DNA of 64,000 nt, from assembly GCA_027490195.1 (NCBI GenBank), contig JAIXYN010000065.1, forward strand, positions 82,129 through 146,128, given 5' to 3'. How positions within the stretch are numbered: position 1 is the stretch's first letter; every line of letters starts with the position of its first letter. Below are positions 53,829 through 64,000 of the stretch, one piece after another. The position numbers and the translations under genes are program-made. This DNA is from Verrucomicrobiaceae bacterium (GTDB taxonomy: Bacteria; Verrucomicrobiota; Verrucomicrobiia; Verrucomicrobiales; Verrucomicrobiaceae). The notes under the pieces were generated by a model. The model was given only the letters and a program-made list of their open reading frames with translations. It was not told the origin of the DNA and made no database searches.

Positions 53829-54655
53829 AATACCACGAATTCACACTCCGTCTGTTATTGCTGGCAGTCACTCCGCTGCTGACTGATTGCAGCACTCATG
53901 CTGCCAGGCACGCGATGAAACCCAAAGCAGACGCTGCCTCCATGGCTGCAACTGCGAAAGTCAAAGCTGCCGACAAAGGAGGAGCGGCCAAAGGAGATGA
54001 AGTGGATGAATATGCCACAGCACCTGACATTTCCGACCCGCTTGAGAAGCTCAATCGCGGCACCTTCTGGGTGAACGACCAGCTTTACACCTTTATCCTG
54101 CGTCCTATCTCCAAGGGCTACACGCTGCTCCTGCCACGGCCGGTGCGTAAGGGGATCGACAATGCATTTGAAAACGTGAAGTATCCGGTTCGTGTCGTGA
54201 ACTGCACCCTCCAAGGCAAGTTCAAACTTGCTGGGAAAGAGACCGGCAAGTTCGTCGTCAACACCGTGGGCGGCATCGGTGGCATCTTTCGTCCTGCGGA
54301 GAGAATCCCGGCGCTCGCCAATCTGCCAGAGGAAGACACCGCACAGACCTTTGGGAAGTGGGGCATTCCAAACGGCCCTTACCTGGTGCTGCCACTGCTG
54401 GGACCCAGCAGCGTGCGCGATACTGTGGGCCTCGCCGGAGACTATGCCCTCAATCCGGTCAACTGGCCGTACCTCTACTGGTTCGGGAGCCGCTTGAGGC
54501 ATGATTGGGTCATTATTCCTCCTTTGTCCAACACGTTGCGTTCGACTCCTGCCCAGTTGGAAAAGTATGACACGATTACAAAGGATGCCGTCGATCCTTA
54601 TCTCTCAGCACGCAGTGCTTACAGCCAGAATCGCGCTGAAGCCGTGAAGAAGTAG
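53825..54655 (+). CDS. mlaA: MlaA (VacJ) outer-membrane lipoprotein
   Basis: 276 residues. A signal peptide ends in the lipobox LTDC with lipidated Cys22. A low-complexity Ala/Lys spacer (about 23-65) leads to the MlaA core: DPLEKLNRGTFWVNDQL, FVVNTVGGIGGIFRPAE, EDTAQTFGKWGIPNGPYLVL and LLGPSSVRDT. MlaA removes phospholipid from the outer leaflet, maintaining outer-membrane asymmetry. Last gene of mlaEFDCA. In E. coli mlaA is separate from the rest, so having all five together is informative. Confidence 0.94.
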   Translation: MKYHEFTLRLLLLAVTPLLTDCSTHAARHAMKPKADAASMAATAKVKAADKGGAAKGDEVDEYATAPDISDPLEKLNRGTFWVNDQLYTFILRPISKGYTLLLPRPVRKGIDNAFENVKYPVRVVNCTLQGKFKLAGKETGKFVVNTVGGIGGIFRPAERIPALANLPEEDTAQTFGKWGIPNGPYLVLPLLGPSSVRDTVGLAGDYALNPVNWPYLYWFGSRLRHDWVIIPPLSNTLRSTPAQLEKYDTITKDAVDPYLSARSAYSQNRAEAVKK

Positions 54656-54736
54656 GTGGGCGTTGTCTCGATCGAGCGCTGAATGAGAGGAACTGTCCGC
54701 ATCTCCCAGCGATCTCGCTCTGAAAAACAAGTGACC

Positions 54737-54773
54737 AAACCAGGGGATTCAAGATGAGTCCCTTGGTTTTTCA
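54737..54773 (+). terminator. Rho-independent terminator of the mla operon
   Basis: An 11-base stem with one G-T pair (54737-54747 with 54759-54769), an 11-base loop and a TTTTT run, about 80 bases after the mlaA stop. The rest of the 363-base gap up to 55018 holds only two small hairpins (near 54941 and 54976) without T-runs. Confidence 0.7.
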
Positions 54774-55018
54774 CCATGCAAGTGCTCAGGGCTCACTTTC
54801 CGAGGTGGATCTAATACCTAGGCCGCAGATCCACCCGCAGCAAGCCCCGGCCCACACCAAGCAATCGAGACTTCATGCTGCGCATAGGCAACGCGCAATT
54901 TATTCGTCCGCCGCCCTGAGGCTCTGCTCTCTCCACAACGCGTTTCGTGAAACGCATAACGCAGACTGCCTCATCGGCCCTCTGCAAAGGGCCTTGTCCT
55001 CGACATCCCGGTCTTCAC

Positions 55019-57340
55019 TCACCGCGCAGGCAGTGCGCGGGGAATATTCTCCAGTTCGGGGGAGCTGAACTGCATGGCTTCGTTGTAGAGTTTGGTGCGT
55101 CCGCTTTCAATATTGTTCGGGGTGTCGAGCGGATCTTCCGAGCGCACAATGCGGGGCTGAATGAAGATGAGCAGCTCTTCGCGGGTGGTTTGATTCTGCG
55201 TGGTGCCGAAGAGATTGCCCAGAATAGGAATGCGCCGAAGACCGATGACACCGTTTTTGCCTTTGGTGACTCGCTCGGTGATGAGCCCGCCGAGAACGAC
55301 TGTGGCTCCGTTTTTCACCGCCACTTCGGTGAGAAGCTTCTGGGTGCCGATGGTGGGCACGGTGTTGTTGCCGATCGTTTGTGAACCGACGATGTTGTCG
55401 TTAACTTGAGCGATCTTAAGGGTGACTTCATCATCGGAGTTGATCAGTGGGATGACCTCCAGCTTGAGAACGACATCGCGGTAGGTCACGCTCACACTGT
55501 TGCTCGCAACACCGCCAGTGAAGGCACCATTGCTCAGGATGTTGGCTGGCACGGCGATGCTCTGACCCGAGGAGATGACAGACTTGGCGGCGTTCTTGGC
55601 GTAAATGCTTGGCGTGGCCAGCACCTTGAAGTTGTTGTTGCTGTCGATGACCTTGATGTAGTTGCTCAGTGCGCCGATCTGGCCGTAGAAATTCAGCTGC
55701 CCGAATTTCGCAGGAAACTGGACGATATTGGACCCCGTCGTTGTGGAACTGCCCGATGAGGAAGTTGAACCGCGCGCACCGTTGCGGTTCACGCTGAAGT
55801 CAGACAGTAACTGCAGGAAATCGACCCCATAGTTGAAGTTCGAGCCCAGACTCAACTGGCCGATGATGGCGGAAATGTAAATCTGCTGGGGGCGGACATC
55901 CATCTCCTCCAGCAGCTGATCAATGCGGGCAATGTGCTCGGGAGAACCCGAAACGATGAGGCTGTTGGACTGAGGATCGCCGATGAGCAGCGTTTTTCCG
56001 ACGACCATGGACTCGGGTGCGTCCACGTCATCCGGATTATCGAGCATGCTGCGGTTGGCATTGGAATTGCCGGAGGAGTTGCCGAAGTTGCCACCCAAGC
56101 CGGCGTCAGCACCATTGGAGACATTGTTGCTGCCGCCGAAAGCATTGGAATTGCTGCTGCCGCTGTCATCCGAGGAGGAAGACTTGGCCGAGCCGCCGGA
56201 CTTGCGGCGGCCACTTCCACCGCCACCTGGTGAACCTGAGATGGCACCGTCGTCTTTTCCTTGAATATCGGTGTCTTTGGCCAGCGCATTGTAGGCCACG
56301 GCAAGAAAATCGAGCACGTCGAGGTACTTCAGGCGGCGCTTGAGGAAATTGGAGCCGTCGCTCTGTTTGTCGAGTTTCTCGACCAGACCCTTGATGTAGG
56401 TGATGTCCACCGGACGACCAATGACGAGGAGTTCATTCGTGCGGCGGTATGGGAAAACTTTGACGCGTGCGGCGGCGGGATTGGTCGCGGTGGTGCTGGC
56501 GTCTCCTGCAGGACTGGCGGGCGCGGCAGGCACTCCGGGACGTGCTGCGGTATTCGGGACAGCGGCGACTGGATTGGATGTGGAGCTCTTCGCATCTTCC
56601 TCCTGCTCAAAGATTTCATTGATGATCTCGGCCACCAGCTCCACGTCGGAGCGCTCCAGCTTGATCATTTCATTGGATGTCTCCGTCGGTGGTACGTCGA
56701 TGATCTGGGCGATCTCGCAGATGCTGCGGATGGTCGTGCTGTTTTCCGTGATGATGAGGGCGGTGTCATTGGAGACACCGGTCATAGCTCCATAGGTATG
56801 AAGTTTGATCACCTGCTGAAAGGCCTTGGAGGCTTCATCTGCCGATACGAACTGCAGAGGCAGCACGTAGTGGCAGATCTCCTCGTTCAGCGGCAGGTCG
56901 CGCAGGGAATTGTACACCTTCAAGCCGTCAGCAGTGGGGCTTTTGCCGCCGCCCTGGTTGATCAGCTTCGCAGTGGTCGCATCCACATTGATGACGACAT
57001 AACCATTGAGCAGCAGTGTGGCTTCAATGAAAGCGATGGCGTCCTTCTTGGTGAGCATCTGTGGGGAAATAATGCGGAGCATCTCTCCCTGCAGGGCGGA
57101 GTCGAGAATGAGCTTTTTGCCCGTGAGCTGGGTATAGAAGGGAATGATCGCTTGAATCGGCGCACTGGGAAAGTTGACCTTGATGCTGGCACCTTCACCC
57201 ACCGGGACGTATGTTCCGTCCGCAGGCAGCGGAACATTAGGAGCCTGGCCCTTGGAGGTTTGGCGCATGCCGAGTATCAAAAGCATCAGCAACACGGCGA
57301 AACGTAGGCGTGTCGGTAGCTGGGATGGAAAATGTGACAT
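55019..57340 (-). CDS. gspD: Type II secretion-type secretin (GspD family)
   Basis: 773 residues with a signal peptide (RLRFAVLLMLLILGMRQ). N-domains follow (N0 from about 50, then KH-like N1-N3), with a Ser/Gly/Asn-rich insert at about 370-435. The C-terminal secretin pore domain has VLATPSIYAKNAAKSVISSG, VVLKLEVIPLINSDDEV and the strongly conserved VVLGGLITERVTKGKNGVIG then IPILGNLFG. It forms the outer-membrane channel of type II secretion or type IV pili. No other gsp or pil gene lies in the window. Assignment to GspD rather than PilQ rests on overall domain order. Confidence 0.9.
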   Translation of the reverse strand: MSHFPSQLPTRLRFAVLLMLLILGMRQTSKGQAPNVPLPADGTYVPVGEGASIKVNFPSAPIQAIIPFYTQLTGKKLILDSALQGEMLRIISPQMLTKKDAIAFIEATLLLNGYVVINVDATTAKLINQGGGKSPTADGLKVYNSLRDLPLNEEICHYVLPLQFVSADEASKAFQQVIKLHTYGAMTGVSNDTALIITENSTTIRSICEIAQIIDVPPTETSNEMIKLERSDVELVAEIINEIFEQEEDAKSSTSNPVAAVPNTAARPGVPAAPASPAGDASTTATNPAAARVKVFPYRRTNELLVIGRPVDITYIKGLVEKLDKQSDGSNFLKRRLKYLDVLDFLAVAYNALAKDTDIQGKDDGAISGSPGGGGSGRRKSGGSAKSSSSDDSGSSNSNAFGGSNNVSNGADAGLGGNFGNSSGNSNANRSMLDNPDDVDAPESMVVGKTLLIGDPQSNSLIVSGSPEHIARIDQLLEEMDVRPQQIYISAIIGQLSLGSNFNYGVDFLQLLSDFSVNRNGARGSTSSSGSSTTTGSNIVQFPAKFGQLNFYGQIGALSNYIKVIDSNNNFKVLATPSIYAKNAAKSVISSGQSIAVPANILSNGAFTGGVASNSVSVTYRDVVLKLEVIPLINSDDEVTLKIAQVNDNIVGSQTIGNNTVPTIGTQKLLTEVAVKNGATVVLGGLITERVTKGKNGVIGLRRIPILGNLFGTTQNQTTREELLIFIQPRIVRSEDPLDTPNNIESGRTKLYNEAMQFSSPELENIPRALPAR

Positions 57341-57358
57341 ATTGTTGAAATTAGACTC

Positions 57359-57390
57359 AGTATAATTAATTTACCCTTGGCGGCAAGGGT
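57359..57390 (-). promoter_or_regulatory. Secretin promoter overlapped by an inverted repeat
   Basis: On the minus strand TTGCCG (57381-57386) and TATACT (57359-57364) have a 16-base spacer. A perfect 7-base inverted repeat (ACCCTTG, GCGG, CAAGGGT at 57373-57390) covers the -35. The leader would be only about 12 bases, without a Shine-Dalgarno. The repeat is a plausible operator. Confidence 0.4.
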
Positions 57391-57479
57391 TTTAGTTAAT
57401 ATCTATTAAAATTCATGCTTCACGAGCCGACATGATTGCCGCCTTGCAAGCTTCCGCAGGTCATTGATGATCGGCTCCC

Positions 57480-58250
57480 ATGATCTCCATTCAGGGTCTC
57501 ACCAAGCGCTTCGGCGCTCAAACCGCCGTCGATCATCTGACCTGGGAGGTGCCACCCGGCATGATCGTGGGTCTGCTGGGGCCCAACGGGGCGGGGAAGA
57601 CCACCACCCTGAAAATGGTCACCGGCATGCTGCAACCCGACGAAGGCACGGCACTGATTTGCGGCGTGAATGTCTCCACCCATCCCATGGAGGCCAAGCG
57701 CCTGCTCGGTTTTGTGCCAGACTCCGGCGCGGTGTATGAATCACTCACTGGACTCGAATTCCTCCTCATGATCGGGGCGTTGTACGGCATCCATGAGGAC
57801 GAGGCCCGGCCGCGCATCCGGCAGTTCCTGGATTTTTTTGAGCTGGATGAGCAGACGCTCACCACCAAGCTGCTGGGGGCCTACTCCAAGGGCATGCGCC
57901 GCAAGGTTGTCATCACCGCCGCGCTGCTGCACAATCCCAAGGTGGTGCTGCTGGACGAACCGCTGGACGGCCTGGATGCCAATGCCGCCGTCGGCTTCAA
58001 GGCATTGCTGGAAACCCTGGCGCGCGAGGGTAAGACGATTGTGTACAGCTCGCATGTGTTGGATGTCGTGGAGCGCGTGTGCAATCGCGTGGCCATCATG
58101 GCGCAAGGAAAGCTCCTGGTGGAGGGCTCGCCGCACGACCTTCAGCACCAGCACGGGGCGGACACGCTGGAGCAGCTCTTCACCCAGCTCACAGGCCTCA
58201 GTGGTCTGGAGGCACGCGCCGAGACCTTTGCCAAAAGCATGCTGTCATGA
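57480..58250 (+). CDS. ABC-2 type transporter ATPase
   Basis: 256 residues with Walker A GPNGAGKTT, a signature-like AYSKGMRRKV, Walker B VVLLDEPLDGLDA and an H-loop replaced in context by SSHVLD. It is most like ATPases of ABC-2 exporters (CcmA/NatA group). The stop overlaps the permease start as ATGA at 58247-58250, so the two are coupled. The exported substrate is unknown. Confidence 0.92.
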   Translation: MISIQGLTKRFGAQTAVDHLTWEVPPGMIVGLLGPNGAGKTTTLKMVTGMLQPDEGTALICGVNVSTHPMEAKRLLGFVPDSGAVYESLTGLEFLLMIGALYGIHEDEARPRIRQFLDFFELDEQTLTTKLLGAYSKGMRRKVVITAALLHNPKVVLLDEPLDGLDANAAVGFKALLETLAREGKTIVYSSHVLDVVERVCNRVAIMAQGKLLVEGSPHDLQHQHGADTLEQLFTQLTGLSGLEARAETFAKSMLS

Positions 58251-59902
58251 GCACCGCCGCAGAAAATATGCCGCACACTCATGGCCGCCGGGCACCCTCG
58301 CCCGCGAAGGTGCTGCGCAGCTTGTTTTGGAAGCTGCTCTTCCGTGGGCGTGCGGCGCAGCAGGCGGGTGCTGAGAAAACGCGTCGGCAGATGGGCCTGG
58401 GCCTGACCCTTTTCATTTACGCGCTGGTTGGCCTCATGCCCGCGATGCTGTCCAAGTTCACTGACACCTTTGATTTTGCCTGCACGCTGCATGGCTTCAC
58501 GCTGATGTTTGCCTCGCTCACGCTGGCCTCCAGCGCGGGCACCATGCTCTTCATGAAAGAGGAGGCGGAGATACTGCTGCACCGGCCCGTGACACCGCAG
58601 CAGATGCTGCGTGCCAAGTGCGCCGTCCTGGCGGGCTTTGCCTTCGTGCTCGCCTTGGCACTGAATCTTGCCGGACTCATCGCCGGTCCGTGGAGCAAAG
58701 GCGGCACTTGGCGCTTTATTCCTGCTCATCTGTTTTCCACCGCTTTGCTCATGCTCTTCTCCGCCGCCAGCATCGTGCTGGTGTACAATGCCTGCCTCAA
58801 ATGGTTCGGGCGCGAGCGTTTGGACAATTTGCTCGCCACCGTACAATCGCTCCTCACGGTGGTGATGATCCTGGGCGGCCAGATCATGCCCCGGGTGATG
58901 CAGCTGGAGGCATTCAAGCATTTCGACCACATCACCGGCTGGATGCTGGCGCTGCCACCGATCTGGTTCGGTGCGCTGGATGCGCTCATCAGCGGCACCA
59001 CGCTCAATCCTTCCACGCTGTGGCTTCCTGCCGGGCTCGCAGTGGCTGTAACGGCACTGACGAGCTGGCTGGCACTGGAAAAACTGGGCAGCGCCTACGG
59101 CCAAGGATTGATGAATTTGAATGAGTCCACTGGCACGGCCAAAGAGCGCACCAAGCCACGCGGCGTGTGGCTGGCGGCCATCGTCAAACTTCAGCTGCTG
59201 CGCTGGTGGCTGCGGGATCCCGTGGAGCGCGAGTCCTTCAAGCTCACCACAGCCTACCTGTTTCGCGACCGGGAAATCAAGCTACGGCTCTACCCCGGCA
59301 TCGCGCCCATGCTCATCATGCCGCTGGTGATGCTGTTTTCTGGGGTGCAGGGCGGAGCAAAGACAGCGATGATGATGCAGGGCTTTGCCACCTGCTTTCT
59401 AGGCATGGTGTCTCTGCAGGCGCTGATGTTTCTGGGCTGCTCTGAGCACTGGCGTGCCGCCGCCTTTTTTTATGTGGCGCCGCTGCGGCACTGGACGCCG
59501 CTGTTTCATGGCTCGCGCAAGGCGGTGCTTTGCTGGCTGAGCTTCCCGGTGCTGATCCTGCAAACCGCCCTCCTCTGCGGCCTGGAGCGTTCATGGACCC
59601 CGCTGATGCTCAGCCTGCCTGCCCTGATGTTTCTGCCCACCTTCTCCCTCTTGACCGGTCTCGTGGGCCAGTGGCTGCCGCTTTCCAAACCGTCCGAGGA
59701 CGTCAAGAATACCAGCGCCGGCTGCCTCATGATGGGAGCATCCATGGCCGCCGCAGGCATCATCGGCGGGCTCTCAAGCTGGATGTGGCACATCGGCCAT
59801 TTTGGCCTCTTCCTCGCGCTTGAAGCCCTGGTGATGCTTGGAGCCACCGTCCTCATGAAATACCTCATGCGCGACGCACCCTGGGTGGCGCAGCCGGATT
59901 GA
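58247..59902 (+). CDS. ABC-2 type transporter permease
   Basis: 551 residues from the ATG at 58247; the frame is open further upstream inside the ATPase gene, but the overlap supports this start. About twelve hydrophobic helices (for example GLTLFIYALVGLMPAMLSKF, LLTVVMILGGQIMPRVM and the last pair GASMAAAGIIGGLSSWMW and LALEALVMLGATVLM). It is large for an ABC-2 permease, as in the fused-permease type. No family more specific than this is recognised. Confidence 0.8.
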   Translation: MSTAAENMPHTHGRRAPSPAKVLRSLFWKLLFRGRAAQQAGAEKTRRQMGLGLTLFIYALVGLMPAMLSKFTDTFDFACTLHGFTLMFASLTLASSAGTMLFMKEEAEILLHRPVTPQQMLRAKCAVLAGFAFVLALALNLAGLIAGPWSKGGTWRFIPAHLFSTALLMLFSAASIVLVYNACLKWFGRERLDNLLATVQSLLTVVMILGGQIMPRVMQLEAFKHFDHITGWMLALPPIWFGALDALISGTTLNPSTLWLPAGLAVAVTALTSWLALEKLGSAYGQGLMNLNESTGTAKERTKPRGVWLAAIVKLQLLRWWLRDPVERESFKLTTAYLFRDREIKLRLYPGIAPMLIMPLVMLFSGVQGGAKTAMMMQGFATCFLGMVSLQALMFLGCSEHWRAAAFFYVAPLRHWTPLFHGSRKAVLCWLSFPVLILQTALLCGLERSWTPLMLSLPALMFLPTFSLLTGLVGQWLPLSKPSEDVKNTSAGCLMMGASMAAAGIIGGLSSWMWHIGHFGLFLALEALVMLGATVLMKYLMRDAPWVAQPD

Positions 59903-59944
59903 AGAAGTTTTGTCAGGAGCACTTGAAAGAGCTAATGGTTTTAT

Positions 59945-60168
59945 ATGAACGCTGAAATCACCTTCACCGTAGAACCCTGCTTGGAGACCGGCGGCTACAT
60001 TGCCCGCTGGGATGATCCTCTCGGGCGTGGTGGTATCACCACCCAGGGTGACTCGCTCAATGAGCTTCAGGAAATGGTGGCCGATGCAGTGCAGGGCTTT
60101 TTTGAACCGCATGAAAAGCCGCAGCAGGTGCGCCTTCACTTCGTGAAAGACCCAGTGTTGCAGGTGGC

Positions 60169-60172
<4 letters not shown>
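59945..60172 (+). CDS. hicB: HicB-type antitoxin
   Basis: 75 residues with the partial RNase H-fold of HicB antitoxins (ITFTVEPCLETGGYIARWDD, GGITTQGDSLNELQEMVADA). It lacks a C-terminal DNA-binding domain, as in short HicB proteins. The stop overlaps the hicA start as ATGA, the usual tight coupling. In this locus the antitoxin gene precedes the toxin gene. The toxin gene carries a nonsense codon, so the antitoxin may now be without a working partner. Confidence 0.8.
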
Positions 60173-62419
<2,247 letters not shown>

Positions 62420-62430
62420 AAGAAGAGGCA

Positions 62431-62660
62431 TCAACCTGATCTCACTTTTTCCGGACAAGCACCCTTGGCAACATCTGCGGAAGACACCTGCTTGAGGTGA
62501 GTGCTTCCTGCGCCGAAGGCGAACAGCGCACCCATGGCTGAGCCCCAGATTGCGCGATAGATTGATCATGCCGGTGATGGCGCTCCGGTGTTCTGGAGTG
62601 GATTGAGGCCATGACTGCGATGTTGTTTGCCGTTGGGAACGCGATGCTGAGGGCCATCAT
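62431..62660 (-). pseudogene. Decayed C-terminal fragment of an MFS transporter
   Basis: Read on the minus strand from 62660, three frames in turn give parts of one transporter: MMALSIAFPTANNIAVMASI, then ITGMINLSRNLGLS, then MGALFAFGAGSTHLKQVSSA ending at 62431. These are the last two helices of a drug-exporter-type MFS protein. Two frameshifts and the lack of the first three quarters make it a relic. It fills most of the 250 bases between ligA and rnhA. Confidence 0.7.
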
Positions 62661-62669
62661 TACGGCTGC

Positions 62670-63176
62670 TCACAGCAACTGCGCTTCCGTCTCTGCCTTG
62701 AACTCCTCAAGCAGCGCCTTCAATTGCTGCGAGGTGTAACGGGCTTTGACCGCCGCAATGGCTTCATTCGCCAGTGCATCGCACCGTTCGTTTTCAGTAT
62801 TGCCCGCATGGCCTTTGACCCAGTGCCACTGGATTTTGTGCATGGCGGTGGCGGCATCGAGTTCGCGCCAGAGGTCGGCGTTTTTCACCGCCTGCTTGTT
62901 GCTGGTGCGCCAGCCATTGCGCTTCCACCCGGAGATCCACTGGCTGATGCCCTGGCGGACATACTGCGAGTCGGTGTGAAAATCGATCTGGCACGGCTCT
63001 TTGAGAATGCGCAGCGCCTCGATCGCCGCCTGCAACTCCATGCGGTTGTTCGTCGTGGCCGGCACGCCGCCTTTGAGCTCGCGCACGTGTTTGCCATACG
63101 CCAGCACAGCGGCCCAGCCACCGGGGCCGGGGTTGCCATGGCAGCCGCCGTCGGAATGAATGAGGACCTTCTTCAC
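62670..63176 (-). CDS. rnhA: Ribonuclease HI
   Basis: 168 residues from a GTG at 63176, chosen because it overlaps the upstream stop (GTGA) and puts the start directly at [10 protein letters not shown]; a longer frame to 63293 exists. It cleaves the RNA strand of RNA-DNA hybrids. The catalytic set is Asp9, Glu48 (NRMELQ), Asp69 (HTDSQYV) and Asp133 (ERCDALAN), with KGHAG supplying the histidine. All are present. It is translationally coupled to the DUF3817 gene. Confidence 0.93.
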   Translation of the reverse strand: MKKVLIHSDGGCHGNPGPGGWAAVLAYGKHVRELKGGVPATTNNRMELQAAIEALRILKEPCQIDFHTDSQYVRQGISQWISGWKRNGWRTSNKQAVKNADLWRELDAATAMHKIQWHWVKGHAGNTENERCDALANEAIAAVKARYTSQQLKALLEEFKAETEAQLL

Positions 63177-63490
63177 GCCTGAGTCTGGGTAGAGTCCGCC
63201 GCCGCCCATGCACGCATGCGGCGGTCGATGAAGAAAGGCACAAACGGCAGCAGAGACGCGATAAAAACCAGCACCGCACGGCTGAACGGCCAATGGGTGT
63301 TCATCAGCACGCGCATGAGTGCGATGCAGAAGAGTACGAAGAGCCCCCCATGCACCGAGCCCGCGATCTTAACCGCCAGCGGCATGCCCCAGATATACTT
63401 CAGCGGCATGGCCACAAAGAGCAGAATCAAATACGAAATGGCTTCGAGCAGGCCGACGCTGCGAAGAAAGGAGACGGGGTGTTTCATCAT
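63173..63490 (-). CDS. DUF3817 small membrane protein
   Basis: 105 residues with three hydrophobic helices (about 14-32, 40-60 and 72-90) and the family pattern [20 protein letters not shown] then [18 protein letters not shown]. Integral membrane protein of unknown function. The stop overlaps the rnhA GTG by two bases. Either of two adjacent ATGs (63490, 63487) may be used. Confidence 0.8.
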   Translation of the reverse strand: MMKHPVSFLRSVGLLEAISYLILLFVAMPLKYIWGMPLAVKIAGSVHGGLFVLFCIALMRVLMNTHWPFSRAVLVFIASLLPFVPFFIDRRMRAWAAADSTQTQA

Positions 63491-63520
63491 AGGGCCTGTA
63501 GCACTGGATGGCGGGGGCTA

Positions 63521-63560
63521 GAAAGAAAAAACTCCGACCGCCTTGCGACAATCGGAGTTT
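63521..63560 (-). terminator. Rho-independent terminator of the aldolase gene
   Basis: Nine-base stem (AAACTCCGA at 63529-63537 with TCGGAGTTT at 63552-63560), a 14-base loop, and a T-rich run on the minus strand. It lies just beyond the aldolase stop at 63587. Confidence 0.7.
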
Positions 63561-63586
63561 GGGAACTAGATGGAAACGGGGAAGAA

Positions 63587-64000
63587 TTACTTCACGCCGG
63601 AAGCTTTCAGGTCGTTGTATTTCTGGAAGCCCTGCTCGGCACTGAGGCCACCGTGGACCACGCCTTGCACGGCCTGCATCATCGCCACAGGCGCGTCACT
63701 CTGGAAGATGTTGCGGCCCATGTCCACGCCGCTCGCACCTTGAGCGATGGCGTTGGCGCACATCTTCAAGGCATCAAGCTCTGGCAGTTTCTTGCCGCCG
63801 GCGATCACGATCGGCACTGGGCAGCAGCTCGTCACCGTGTCGAATTCGGTATCCGTGTAGTAGCACTTCACCACGTTCGCTCCCAGTTCCGCCATGATGC
63901 GGGTAGCTAGGCGGAAATACTGCGGGGTGCGTGCCATCGCACGGCCCACGGCGGTCACGCCCATGACGGCGATGCCGTAGCGGCTGGCGGCATCGACGAG
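63587..64000 (-). CDS. lsrF: LsrF/DeoC-type class I aldolase, 3' part
   Basis: Runs off the window; 137 C-terminal residues are visible, from [17 protein letters not shown] to the end. It closely matches LsrF (3-hydroxy-5-phosphonooxypentane-2,4-dione thiolase) and the class I fructose-bisphosphate aldolases of the DhnA group: [10 protein letters not shown] (Schiff-base Lys), [27 protein letters not shown] and [12 protein letters not shown]. LsrF ends autoinducer-2 breakdown in enterics, but relatives without the lsr operon probably act in other sugar pathways. The missing N-terminus and neighbours would decide. Confidence 0.85.
   Translation of the reverse strand, partial: LVDAASRYGIAVMGVTAVGRAMARTPQYFRLATRIMAELGANVVKCYYTDTEFDTVTSCCPVPIVIAGGKKLPELDALKMCANAIAQGASGVDMGRNIFQSDAPVAMMQAVQGVVHGGLSAEQGFQKYNDLKASGVK

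Noticed and set aside
54941..54993. Two small hairpins downstream of the secretin gene as terminators
   Set aside because: Neither is followed by a T-run on either strand.

Overview
The window comes from a verrucomicrobium of the genus Prosthecobacter or a very close relative. The diagnostic locus is 8.7-12.3 kb: two genuine tubulin homologues (btubA, btubB) followed by a TPR 'bacterial kinesin light chain' gene (bklc). This arrangement is known only from Prosthecobacter-type Verrucomicrobia. The rest fits: planctomycete/verrucomicrobium-type DUF1549/DUF1553 and DUF1501 genes, an outer-membrane lipid-transport (mla) operon, a TonB receptor, a secretin and autotransporters, all pointing to a Gram-negative envelope. 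I see no rRNA, tRNA, CRISPR array, intact transposon or prophage.

Layout. 0-4 kb: exported c-type-cytochrome/DUF1549/DUF1553 protein and its DUF1501 partner. 4-12.3 kb: an orphan membrane protein, a tandem pseudokinase membrane protein with its own promoter, then btubA-btubB-bklc closed by a hairpin. 12.3-17.8 kb: nagZ, a probable free-standing small RNA (promoter plus strong terminator), trpE, thrH and small metabolic genes. 17.8-23.6 kb: TonB receptor, AsmA-like protein, phosphoethanolamine transferase and a LuxR-type regulator. 23.7-27.8 kb: two tandem autotransporters with nearly identical barrels, different passengers and the same palindrome at the same distance from their starts. 27.9-38.2 kb: accA, a LysM protein, an rRNA methyltransferase, two MFS paralogues and an aldo/keto reductase. 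38.3-41 kb: a frameshifted small gene, smpB, rpoZ, gmd and a dCMP-deaminase-like gene. 41.1-46.4 kb: exopolysaccharide export (outer-membrane barrel, Wza-like, Wzc-like kinase). 46.5-51.1 kb: LysR regulator divergent from a sugar-catabolism trio. 51.2-54.7 kb: mlaEFDCA. 55-57.3 kb: a lone secretin. 57.5-64 kb: ABC-2 exporter, a hicBA pair whose hicA carries an in-frame amber codon, ligA, a decayed MFS fragment, rnhA, a DUF3817 gene and the 3' part of an lsrF-type aldolase.

The main biological interest is the tubulin locus. BtubA and BtubB are known to form microtubule-like filaments. Directly upstream, on the same strand, lie a one-TM protein carrying two kinase folds that have both lost the ATP-binding lysine, and another one-TM helical protein. 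Whether these anchor or regulate the bacterial microtubule is an inference. Secondary points are the conserved palindrome of the autotransporters, the orphan small RNA, an L,D-transpeptidase-like protein without its catalytic cysteine, a C11 tract at the mlaD-mlaC junction, and three clearly broken genes.
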